Shown in pieces: positions 1 to 10,042 of a stretch of 64,000 bases of DNA (its first letter is position 1; each line of letters opens with the position of its first letter). The DNA is from Ryuthela nishihirai. Lineage: Eukaryota; Arthropoda; Arachnida; Araneae; Heptathelidae. The notes under the pieces were generated by a model. The model was not told the DNA's origin, searched no databases, and was given only the letters and a program-made list of their open reading frames with translations. The translations under genes were made by a program, and so were the position numbers. Location: contig JAWZYU010000010.1 in NCBI GenBank assembly GCA_038380435.1, forward strand, positions 43,620,135 through 43,684,134. The letters run 5' to 3'.

Positions 1-165
1 TCAAAGGGACTTGAGTTCAAGCCAATGGTAAGGCTTCGATGTTTGTGTTGTTTTTCTGCTGAGGTCTCGCCATTCTCATAGACCTACTATGGCGATATAA
101 ACTGACAGGCTTTTGTCAGACCTCTGTGGCAAGCAGCTGCTTGAGAGAAGTATTTTATATAAAAT
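1..165 (+). mobile_element. SINE-A copy, head cut by window edge
   Basis: tRNA-derived SINE, the first of about twenty copies. Intact copies (19834-20040, 35828-36030) start with GCCGTCCCAT, run into a tRNA-Ser-like A box (GCCGAGTGGTTAGC) and a B box (GGTTCGAGCCCC), then a body of about 120 bp with CTGAGGTCC, CTTCTACTATGGCATATAA and CAAGCAGCTGCTTGAGG, and end in TATTTATT-rich sequence. This copy begins just before the B box, which has decayed to GAGTTCAAGCC, and keeps the whole body. The frames crossing it are not genes. Confidence 0.8.
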
Positions 166-924
166 CGTAACCGTGTAAAACGTGGAATAGGTGTAATAAT
201 ATTTCATTAGCACCTGTCCGATCCAAAAATAATTTTTCATTCACCTCTTAAAACAAGAAAAGTTGCATTACCAATGATGCTGAGATGTTGTGTGGGCAAA
301 TCATTCTTGACAATGTAACCTCTGAAACATCACACCTTACAGGCAAAATTTTAAATTTCTAGTATGAATATATCATTTACAATAATGCTAATGCATCTTC
401 TAGCTAGAATTGGAGACTAGTCTTTGGGTGACTGAATGCTGCCGGCAAAAAGGTTTCATTGAAAATAGTGATTTGCTCCCATGCCTCCATCATTTTGTGT
501 TTTAAGAGGTTGGACAGATAGTCGAGAAACATTTACATTTATCGAATCAACCATTAGTTTGAAGTTACACCGTGAAGGCACTAGAGGTGGACAATGACCA
601 ACTTCATTCTCTTTAAAAACGAGACATTCCCTATTCCCAGGAGGCAATATAATTATTCTTCTAGTTTTATTCCTAATTTTTACCGGGCGATTCATGCTTT
701 TAGGATGAGCCACAACTGCTTCAAATACAAAAGTATATTGACACTTTTTTGTTTAACACCACTTAAGCAGGATTTTTTTAATCAGAGTTCAATAAGCAAT
801 TTTTAGGGTTCTATGATTTTTTTCTCTTATAGGAGGAACTCGTGAATTAAATCAAAGTTGCACTGCATTTACGTTATTAACTGCCCTAGCTAAATGTTAA
901 AAGAATTTCCGTATTATGTCAACT
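166..924. other. unassigned AT-rich DNA
   Basis: No gene, RNA or clear repeat seen. The short open frames at 456-806 overlap on both strands and show no motif. Confidence 0.5.
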
Positions 925-1130
925 GCAATCTAACTTTGAAGCTCTATAACTTCTAAAATATTCATTTAATGAATAAATGCGATGAATATAAATTAAAGCT
1001 CGTAATTAAATCCATTTTAATCGCGATTTTCAACAATATTCTTTCAGTATTTAAAGGGTTATGGAAGCTGGAATACTTCACAACAGTAATGCGCTATAAA
1101 AAATTTCCCTCAGGTATTAAACTTAAATAA
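925..1130 (+). repeat. foldback element, single arm
   Basis: Matches the left arm of the inverted-repeat element best seen at 7860-8315 and 56905-57645: GAAGCTCTATAACTTCTAAA, then a TTCATTTAATG block, then AGGGTTATGGAAGCTGGAAT. The opposite arm is not found downstream, so this is a partial copy. Confidence 0.6.
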
Positions 1131-2824
1131 TTATGGTTCCAAATAATTTAATAAGTAGCATTTTAATTTATAGTTTGCACAAAGATAATTTTAATCGTAT
1201 AATACTAATATATCTCAGTGGAAATGTTCATCAAACATATATAATAGTCCCTTTTGTTTGTTTCACAATAAATGTTTATAGTTCCCTTTTGTTTGTTTTC
1301 ATTATAAATGTTTTATCTATTGATGTTACATCGTCTCTTGTAGAATAGTGTAATAGATGGAATAACAGGAAGGCTAAACAACTTTTCAGAAGTTTATACT
1401 TACTAAATTTTGTACACTAATCATGAAGATGAATAAAAATTAACAGATGAGATGATTATCAAAGAGTGTAACATAATATATAAAGGAAGTGATCGATTTC
1501 ATCCTAGGTATTAGGACCACGGGACGGCGAAACCCCTAGAAGTAATTTAGAAAATGTATCATCTTACGTCTCATGCCACTACATAAGGAACAATTTTATG
1601 AAATGTAAACTTAACTAAATCGTGTAAAGCATCGCACCAATTCTTTTCTTTTCACGCAATTGACTAAACAGCCCAAAGATCCGCCCTTCTACATCCATCG
1701 CAAACAGCTCCCGTTTCCTGAGCGAGCAACACTCTCACTCGCTCTAATCCCAACCACGTTCATTATCCACGTGAGCCCCGAACAAAGCCAGAACAATTTC
1801 TCCATTCCACGCGAAACTATCCGATCACTAAAGGTACGCACACGCCGAGGCTCGCTATCACATGTTACAATGCCATTTTCTGCGCTTCAAGTCGATTGGC
1901 TACGGTAGTGATCAATTAACAACGAACAGGCCGTAATATTCATGAGTCGACGACGCATTCACACTTCCAGCTCACTGCCAATGTTACCTTTGCAATTCCC
2001 TTGTTCCCCAGTTCTCGGGGATCAGCTTTGGTTGGATAGGCTACTTCTACAACATGCAAAAGAATGGTATAGACACCGGATATAGCGGTGATTACGGTTC
2101 GCAGCGAACTCAATAGGGAATTACCATTTCACCTCTACCAAGTCGAGTGCTGGCAACAATGAAAGGCGGTCACCTAGCACGTGTCTGTGTTCCCATGAGC
2201 ACACGCTGTACGACGAACAAAGATGGCGTTCGAAAAGGAGGCACTTTCAGTTCGCTGTGTGGAACTAATCGGCTTAAAAGCAGCCAATTATCGTAAATTA
2301 TGTGCCTTAGAGGAGGAACTGGAGTCTTGTTTGAAAGCAATACGCTGGATGTCTCGAGAGATAATTTGAGCAAAAGTTTGAAAGCAAAGACAGATTTATG
2401 GGCGTAATCTGAAATGGTATCGATTAGACTGTCTTCTATATAGAAGTAGCTACATGGTTTAGATCTTTTGTCTAATTTTTGGATGGAATGATTTGAAAAT
2501 CAGGATCGAGTGATCTAGCAGTACGAGAGTTTCGCATTCTACTGGAACGCTTTTTAGCAATTTGAATTTGTTTCTTTGTTTAGCAAAGAGGTGTGAATGA
2601 AAGTTCGAAAAAGAGTTAATGATTCCGTTACGTCACCATTACATGAGAGTCGGGGTGGAAGTTTGTATTATGTAAAGCTGAAATGCTACGGTTATTGCTT
2701 CATCACCTCTAACTCTCGAACCTTTTAGTGAATAAATTATTTATGCAAAGCATTTCTCTGGTTCGAAGATTTTTCAGAGCTATTTATTCAACTAGAAAAG
2801 AAGGGAACATACGGAAGCCTCACG
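1131..2824. other. unassigned DNA with a GC-richer core
   Basis: No recognised gene. About 1640-2240 is visibly richer in G and C than its surroundings and gives short frames on both strands without known motifs. It could be unique regulatory or exonic sequence, but nothing shows which. Confidence 0.35.
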
Positions 2825-3042
2825 TCAAAGTCATCCAGTGTGTTCTTTAGCTGGGTGTGGCTCTTCTGGAAATGGGACAGCCTTAACGTCTTATCAGACG
2901 AACGGTAGACTTTCCAAGTAGATCAATGTTCCCTTTTTCGGCGATGCCAGAGTAGGGTTAAGGGGAAATATCAACACAAACACATCGAGGAATCGAACTA
3001 AGGGACATCATCTTACAAACCTGATACGTTATCGACTGAAAT
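2825..3042 (-). mobile_element. SINE-B copy, strongly decayed
   Basis: Still shows the order of SINE-B landmarks in reverse: TCATCCAGTGTGTTCTTTA, CTTAACGTC, CTTTCCAAG, then a decayed B box (GAATCGAAC) and an A-box remnant (ATCGACTGAA). Many substitutions and short deletions; probably one of the oldest SINE-B copies here. Confidence 0.65.
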
Positions 3043-4317
3043 TGTACTTACTCCCTCCAGGTAGGGAAAACTCTGCTGGGGGCTTTACCCCTTAAAATAA
3101 CCCAAACAAATAAGTTGTGAAAATTCATGATGCATTAGATCCATATGTATTCAATTCGTTGATGGACTAAAATCTATCACTAATTCTTCACCTTATATAT
3201 TTTCTGGTTCTGATCATTTAATCCAATCTGATTTATTTAACGGTAACTACACCGCCACACTGGGCCGTTACTACTCATTTTAAACGACTCCGTTATTTTC
3301 TTTCCGGAATCTGCGTCTGGGAAAAGTCTGTCCCCTTCTTTCTGCGTGCTTCAGCGTAACAAACCCCGAAAGAAAGAGCATCGTCATGGTGAACGAAAAC
3401 CGCTGCTAATCCCTCTTTATGTGAGCCGAGCGAAACCACTGTCGATGCTAAAGCCACTTACCCTGAACCACTTACTCTTTCTGTTCTCACCCATTTGCTG
3501 CATCATTTTAGACTCTTCCCCTCCTTCTTTGTAAGTGGCACGCGTCACGGAGAAGAGAAATAGGGGAGGACAAAGGGGGAAAAAAGCTGAATCATGCGAA
3601 TGAAGTATATAAAACTCGCCTTTTGCCAGCCAGAAGTGTGTCGAATTCCTGACGCAAAGAACGCGTTTCCCACTACCTCCTTTTTTTTCTCTCTCTCTCT
3701 TCCAGGGATACTGTTTTTTTTTATGTGGTGTCGATAGGGGAGGAACCGAGCACGTGTCCGTTGGGTTCACGGCTCATTGAGTTCCAGAATGTGATGTGTC
3801 TGTTGCTTCAATGGACAGAAATGAACTAAGGAAGATGGATTTAGTGTGACGCTCTCTAAATGTACTCAACTCTCTTGTAAGGTGACTGCTTAAAGGACTG
3901 TATAAAAGTTGGTCTGCAGTTTTTAAGTGGACCGCAATGTTGATGAAAAGTGTTATATGTAGCTTAATGCGTAATGCAAAAAGGCATCTGATATTTTCGC
4001 CAAAATTGGAAAAGGATCATTTTGGAATCATTTCGCACACCCAACTGCAAAATAAAAATGTGACGCTATTTGGAATTTAAAACAATAAAATAAATAGTTT
4101 CGTATTAGTTTCAAGTATGAAATAAAAATAAGGCGAACTTCAAGTTACAAAAATTTGCAAATAGTTTGTGCTTACCAACATTTTATATGCTAAAGAATGG
4201 GGACTTCATATTCGATCAACAAACATAATTCCAGGCTTATGAATATCTAATCATATTCAAATGTGCAATCAGCGCGGGCCCAAGACAATTTGTTGCCCCA
4301 AGCAAACTTTTGTTTAA
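3043..4317. other. unassigned DNA, GC-richer at 3300-3790
   Basis: No recognised gene. Opposing open frames at 3346-3534 (+) and 3417-3770 (-) show no family motif. The segment holds the TATA-like and splice-acceptor-like signals listed at 3540-3705. From 3850 onward it is AT-rich and featureless. Confidence 0.35.
3540..3705 (+). promoter_or_regulatory. weak promoter-like / splice-acceptor-like signals
   Basis: A TATATAAAA box at 3606-3614 follows GC-rich sequence with CACGCGTCACGG. Some 65 bp downstream a long pyrimidine tract (3677-3702) ends in TTCCAG|G at 3705, a strong match to a 3' splice site. No clear coding exon follows. Both signals may be chance. Confidence 0.2.
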
Positions 4318-6455
4318 CCGACAGTTTAAATTATTTTTTTACTATCCTCATGTTAAAGTATTTCTTGCTGTCCTCAGGTAAATATGTTTTTTGCCGTCCT
4401 CAAGTAAATTTGCATTTTGCTGTCCTCAGGTAAATTTTCTTTTTGGCGTCCTCAAGTAAATTTGCTTTTCTATATCCTCAGGTAAATGTGTTTTTTGATG
4501 TCCTTAAGTAAATTTGGCTTTTGCTGTCCTCAAGTAAATTTCCCTTTTGATGTCATCAGGTAAATTTCCCTTTTGATGTCATCAGGTAAATTTTCTTTTT
4601 GCCGCCCTGAAGTAAACTTGCTTTTCGATATCCTCAGGTAAATGTGTTTTTTGCCGTCCTCAAGTAAATTTCCCTTTTGCTGTCCTCAGGTAAATTTCCA
4701 TTTTGCTGTCCTCGGGTAAATTTGCTTTATGCCGCCCTGAAGTAAACTTGCTTTTCGATATATATATATATAAATTTCCCTTTTGATGTCATCAGGTAAA
4801 TTTCCCTTTTGATGTGCTCGGGTAAATTTGCTTTATGCCGCCCTGAAGTAAACTTGCTTTTCGATATCCTCAGGTAAATGTGTTTTTTGCCGTCCTCAAG
4901 TAAATTTCCCTTTTGCTGTCCTCAGGTAAATTTCCATTTTGCTGTCCTCAGGTAAATTTCCATTTTGCTGTCCTCGGGTAAATTTGCTTTATGCCGCCCT
5001 GAAGTAAACTTGCTTTTCGATATCCTCAGGTAAATGTGTTTTTTGCCGTCCTCAAGTAAATTTCCCTTTTGCTGTCCTCAGGTAAATTTCCATTTTGCTG
5101 TCCTCGGGTAAATTTGCTTTATGCCGCCCTGAAGTAAACTTGCTTTTCTATATATATATATATAAATTTCCCTTTTGATGTCATCAGGTAAATTTCCCTT
5201 TTGATGTCATCAGGTAAATTTTCTTTTTGCCGCCCTGAAGTAAACTTGCTTTTCGATATCCTCAGGTAAATGTGTTTTTTGCCGTCCTCAAGTAAATTTC
5301 CATTTTGCTTCGGTAATTTGCCTCGGGTAAATTGCTTTATGCCGCCCTGAAGTAAACTTCCTTTTTGATATCCTCAGGTAAATGTGTTTTTTGCCGTCCT
5401 CAAGGAAATTTGCCTTTTGCTGTCCTCAGGTAAATTTCCATTATGCCGCCCTGAAGTAAACTTCCTTTTTGATATCCTCGGGTAAATTTGCTTTATGCCG
5501 CCCTGAAGTAAACTTGCTTTTCGATATCCTCAGGTAAATGTGTTTTTTGCCGTCCTCAAGTAAATTTCCCTTTTGCTGTCCTCAGGTAAATTTCCATTTT
5601 GCTGTCCTCGGGTAAATTTGCTTTATGCCGCCCTGAAGTAAACTTGCTTTTCTATATATATATATATAAATTTCCCTTTTGATGTCATCAGGTAAATTTC
5701 CCTTTTGATGTCATCAGGTAAATTTTCTTTTTGCCGCCCTGAAGTAAACTTGCTTTTCGATATCCTCAGGTAAATGTGTTTTTTGCCGTCCTCAAGTAAA
5801 TTTCCATTTTGCTTCTGTAATTTGCCTCGGGTAAATTGCTTTATGCCGCCCTGAAGTAAACTTCCTTTTTGATATCCTCAGGTAAATGTGTTTTTTGCCG
5901 TCCTCAAGGAAATTTGCCTTTTGCTGTCCTCAGGTAAATTTCCATTATGCCGCCCTGAAGTAAACTTCCTTTTTGATATCCTCGGGTAAATTTGCTTTAT
6001 GCCGCCCTGAAGTAAACTTGCTTTTCGATATCCTCAGGTAAATGTGTTTTTTGCCGTCCTCAAGTAAATTTTCCTTTTGTTGTCCTTAGGTAAATTTGCA
6101 TTATGCCTCCCTAAAGTAAACTTCTTTTTTGATATCCTCAGGTAAATGCTTTTTTTGCCGTCCTCAAGGAAATTTGCCTTTTGCTGTCATCAAGTAAATT
6201 TGCCTTTTGCTGTCCTCAGGAAAATTTGCTTTTTGTGGCCTTCAGGAAAATTTGCTTCTTACCGTCCTCAGGCAAATTTACTTTATGCCGCCCTTAGGCA
6301 AATTTCCTTTTTGTCGCTCTCAGGTGAATTTGCTTTTTTGACGCCTTGAGGTAAATTTGCTTTTTGCCGTCCTCAAGTAAATTTGCTTTTTACTGTCCTC
6401 AAAAAAATTTGCTCTTTGACGCCCTCAAGTAAATTTGCTTTTTGTCTTCCTTGTA
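4318..6455 (+). repeat. 26-bp tandem array with higher-order repeats
   Basis: About 80 head-to-tail units of 26 bp, built on GTCCTCAGGTAAATTT plus CCATTTTGCT or a variant. Variants start GTCCTC, GCCCTGA, ATCCTC or GTCATC and recur in a fixed order. GCCGCCCTGA recurs at 4837, 4993 and 5123, spaced 156 and 130 bp (6 and 5 units). A larger block of about 504 bp is duplicated: 5141 onward matches 5645 onward almost base for base, including an embedded (TA)n run. The 3' end (6100-6455) is more diverged. Open frames inside are by-products of the repeat. Confidence 0.95.
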
Positions 6456-7400
6456 ACAAACAGAAGTATTTTTGTATAATGCACATAGGAGATACTTTAT
6501 TAGATACAGTTAGGTGTTACTCTCAATAGTAACTCAGTAACTTCTTAAATAAGCTTTTTATGAAAAAAAAATGATCTACGATATAGTAAATATCTCATCA
6601 AATCTATTTAAATCTTGATTTCCAATAATATGTGTTAGGCATACAAAGAGTTGCAGATGATGAAATATTTGGCAAGTTCATTTTGCAAAAACTCATTCAA
6701 AATTGGCTAAAATTAACATAATTATTAGGCTACTGCTTAAAAAACTTTTCCACAGCACTCAAGAAGTTAATTTCTGTTATCTTGTTCGCTTTCTTATTTC
6801 TGTTTCTTGATGTTTCAACTGCTTTATATTTGTTTTTTGACCATTTTCGACCCTTTTCATTCGTTTTGGCGCAATTACATATTCCTTTCTTTAGAATTTT
6901 AACTCTTTAGGAGTTATTTGTTCGAATTTCACATGCCTTTTGATTAATTTCGTAAAAAATTCAACTTTTTTTTCGCTTCTTGAAAATTTCAAATTTTTTT
7001 AATATTTCATAGCAATTTTAGTTCTTTTGATTACTTTCATTACAATTTTAAATCCTATTGATCCTCTTCAGGACAATTCCAACTCCGTTTCGTACATTTA
7101 CTTATGGCTTCAACTGCTTTTGATATAATTACTGACATTTTCATTCTTTTTCCGTATAATGCACCCAGCAGAATTTTCTGTATAATTCTTCTGCATGTAG
7201 TGCTGTAAAGCAAAGCATTTTTCTATCCTTAATCTTACTTTCGTAATTTCCTTAGCAATGCCATGCTGCTTTAGGCACATTAAAGTTATCTATAATATTT
7301 TTCATATTAAGTTAATCTATAATATTTTTCATCTCAACAGAATTTAAACCCCATTTCGATTCATATCCTTACAACTTCAACTCCGCTTTTATCAATTTCT
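6456..7400. other. AT-rich DNA with one foldback fragment
   Basis: Nothing gene-like. 6590-6690 resembles a decayed foldback arm (AATCTATTTAAATCTTGATT then AAAGAGTTGCAGATGATGAA). The rest is T-rich with loosely repeated ATTTCAACT phrases. Confidence 0.4.
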
Positions 7401-7412
7401 TCATATTTGGAA

Positions 7413-7799
7413 GGGGCGGGGGTGGCTCAGTCGGTAGCGCGCCAGGCTCGTAATCTGTAGTTCCCAGGTTCGAGTCCCAGCTGGGTCAGCGTTGAGATTT
7501 ATCTCCGCAAAATTCCCCGCCCTGCCCACGGTCAGTAGGGGACACCGATGGGCTTGGAAAGACCGCCGTCCGTCGGATGGGACGTTAAGCCGTAGCCCCG
7601 TGTGCGGGAGAGCCATACCCTGTGCACGTTAAAGAACACGCTGGATGGCCTTGACGGGAGGCTACCATCTGTCTCCCAACAGCTGTTCCAGTGGGTCCCC
7701 TCCCCCAACCTTCTCTGAGCCTTCGGGGTCCATGTGACCTGGCCATTTAGCCCATGGTGTGCAAAAAAGTGCCGCTCAGAGGTAAAACAACCCAAACAA
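7413..7799 (+). mobile_element. SINE-B, full length, 12-bp target duplication
   Basis: Reference copy of SINE-B, 387 bp. The tRNA-like head has an A box (TGGCTCAGTCGGTAGCGCG) and a B box (GGTTCGAGTCCCAG); the anticodon-loop region reads CTCGTAA, like tRNA-Met or Thr. The body is about 310 bp and ends GTAAAACAACCCAAAC. The flanks carry the perfect direct repeat TCATATTTGGAA at 7401-7412 and 7800-7811, the mark of LINE-style integration. The same body yields a recurring spurious peptide on the opposite strand in every copy. Confidence 0.95.
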
Positions 7800-7859
7800 T
7801 CATATTTGGAAATTCTCTTTATACACTGTCCTACCAAAATTTTCAAGAATTTCCATTTT

Positions 7860-8315
7860 ATATGAATGGTAAGCTAACCTGCAAAGTGTGATAAATAAAA
7901 TGTGACTGAAGATAAATTAAAGATCATAATCAAATATATATATATATCGATTTTCAGCAATATTCTTTCAATATTTAAAGAGTTACGGAAGCTGGAATAC
8001 TTAACAACAAATTATCTTATAAAAATCATTCATAATTATCTGATATTGAAATAATCATTACGCAAACTTCTAAAATGTATATTCATTTTATTAAACGATT
8101 TGAAACAATACTTATTTTCTGAGATTACATTTTATGATGCATTACTATTGTTAAATATTCCGGCTTCCGTAACTCTTTTCGGTATTGAATAAACATTATT
8201 GAAAAACGAGATTTAAATAGATTTGATTGCGATCTTCAATTTATATTCAGGCACATTTTTCAATTAAATGCATATTTTTGAAATTATAGGGCTTCGAAAT
8301 ATTAACATAACATGG
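7860..8315. repeat. foldback element with long inverted arms
   Basis: Left arm about 7885-8012 and right arm about 8150-8265 are inverted complements with moderate divergence. The left has AGAGTTACGGAAGCTGGAAT and the right has its complement. Weaker pairing extends outward to 8310. The unique centre (8013-8149) also occurs, inverted, in the copy at 56905-57645. No open frame and no target duplication found. Best read as a non-autonomous foldback or long-TIR MITE. Confidence 0.75.
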
Positions 8316-9308
8316 AAAGTCGCTTGATATTTAATAGGGCAGTTTTACATATCGTTAAAATAATCACTGCAGTATCAATTTAGGTACAACGCCAACTATA
8401 TTTTATCTCCACCGATTTCGACCCACCGTATCTATTATCTAGCAAAAAATATATTTCACTCCATGTTTTTCAATCCGTAAACATTTCAATTACAGAAGAA
8501 TCTTAGGGTGAAGACCAAGTGAGCAAGTCACAGAGATATTGTGCTGGAAATTCTAATTACTCTTCTCCGAAAATCTCCTCTGTTTCTCCACTTTGTTTCA
8601 TCATCCATGACAACCTTTTCCAGCCCCTTATGGTAACGATGTCTCTGATCGGGAATGAAGCAGAGAATGAAGCATCGGCAACGACAGAGGGATTAGAGAG
8701 GACAGAATATATATGGGGATTCGGAGATTAGTCCCCATCACGGACTCAGAGCTTTGCGGTGAAAGTAATCCCCAAACATAGGGGCCTTAGCCTAAGGTTA
8801 CGTCAGCGACAAGCTTGTGGTGTGAACCAGAGCTAAAAGGACATGGCCAGGCGAACTCTCACAACACCAAGCGAGGGCGAGGAATTAACCATGACTGCAG
8901 TAATTGTCTGCAACGCCCCGACAGCTGCTCCCTGCACGTGACCAATGGAAGAGGACAAAGAACAGCTGGCTGCTCTCGTCTGTGCGATCTCTACCCCTCT
9001 ATCTCTGCTGTGCTTAACGAATGGTTATGTTGTGAAGCTAAGCTATTCGCTCATTAGCGTTTTGTTATCCTAACAACAACAACGGTGAAGCTCAGCGAAT
9101 CGTGAAATCTGTGTATGAATCGGTTAATTAAAAATAATGTAGGAGCAGTTCTGAGAGTTTCTTTTTAAAGGAGACCTACCTATTACCTATTATGTGTATT
9201 TACTTTTGACTTAACGTAGCATACTTTTCTTTCGTCTGAGCGGATGTTCATTTAAGCAATTTTTTAATGGATTTCTTAATTTCGTTTTCGGAATTCCAAT
9301 TTAGTAAA
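8316..9308. other. unassigned DNA, GC-richer at 8500-9060
   Basis: No recognised gene. Short plus-strand frames at 8519-8731 and 8815-9057 have ordinary composition but no motif. A (CAA)n-like stretch lies at 9072-9082. Confidence 0.35.
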
Positions 9309-9430
9309 AGGTGTTGTCTTTCTGCTGAGGTCCCGCCATCCTCACAAACCTTCTACTATGGTGTATTAAACTGGAAAGCTCCTGTCAGACCTCTGTGGCA
9401 AGCAGCTCTTCGACGGAATATTTATTATTA
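9309..9430 (+). mobile_element. SINE-A, 5'-truncated
   Basis: Starts in the body at GTGTTGTCTTTCTGCTGAGG and runs through CTTCTACTATGG to CAAGCAGCTCTTCGACGG. The tRNA-like head is absent. Confidence 0.85.
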
Positions 9431-9669
9431 ATATTAAAGTGTCAATTTATAGAATTTAAATTTAGCAAAAAGTATCGAAGAATGAGTAGGAAATGACTCC
9501 AACAGTAAAATTTAAAACAAAAACTCTTCGAAATTTTCGCTACCAGGTTTAAGAAATTTCAATCGCCTTTTGAGGTCACATATCGTGTATGTTGAGTATC
9601 GACATGTTTGAGGTCACATATCACCATTGATAGTGGGAAATGTAAAGAGGGTGGGGCTGTGAAATGCAA

Positions 9670-9930
9670 AAATGTCAAATCCGTAACTTGGGTTCGAGCC
9701 CCAACTGCATCAACGTTTAGATTTTTTTGGCACTTACTTACCATTTGTTCACTGTGATAAGTAAACACTGCGTGGATTGAAACAGGTGTTGCGAGTCAAA
9801 TTAAATCGTATTCCTTTGTGCCAGCCTCTGTACACATTAAAGAATCCTTGGATATCCTATTATAGGGGGGGGGGGGAACATCTACGTCTCCAGCTGTCCA
9901 CTGGCTCACCTTACTCTTGATCTAAACAAG
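9670..9930 (+). mobile_element. SINE-B, decayed
   Basis: A B box survives (GGGTTCGAGCCCCAAC at 9689-9704), followed by ATCAACGTTTAGATTT, GTACACATTAAAGAA, CTTGGATATCC and CCAGCTGTCCACTGG in SINE-B order. Large deletions and a G run (about 9867-9876) interrupt it. Confidence 0.6.
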
Positions 9931-10042
9931 TGTTGAAATTCCCAAATTTCGCGACTTCTTTCAATAGGGAGTAGAAGTAACACGAATGGAATCAGTAGGA
10001 ATTGAAAATGTAGAGAATCGTATCTAAAGGGAATTGCATCGA

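Noticed and set aside
7430..7500. tRNA gene in SINE-B heads (A and B boxes, CGT anticodon loop)
   Set aside because: No acceptor stem closes, the anticodon stem is imperfect, and each head continues into the same 310-bp body with target duplications. They are SINE heads.
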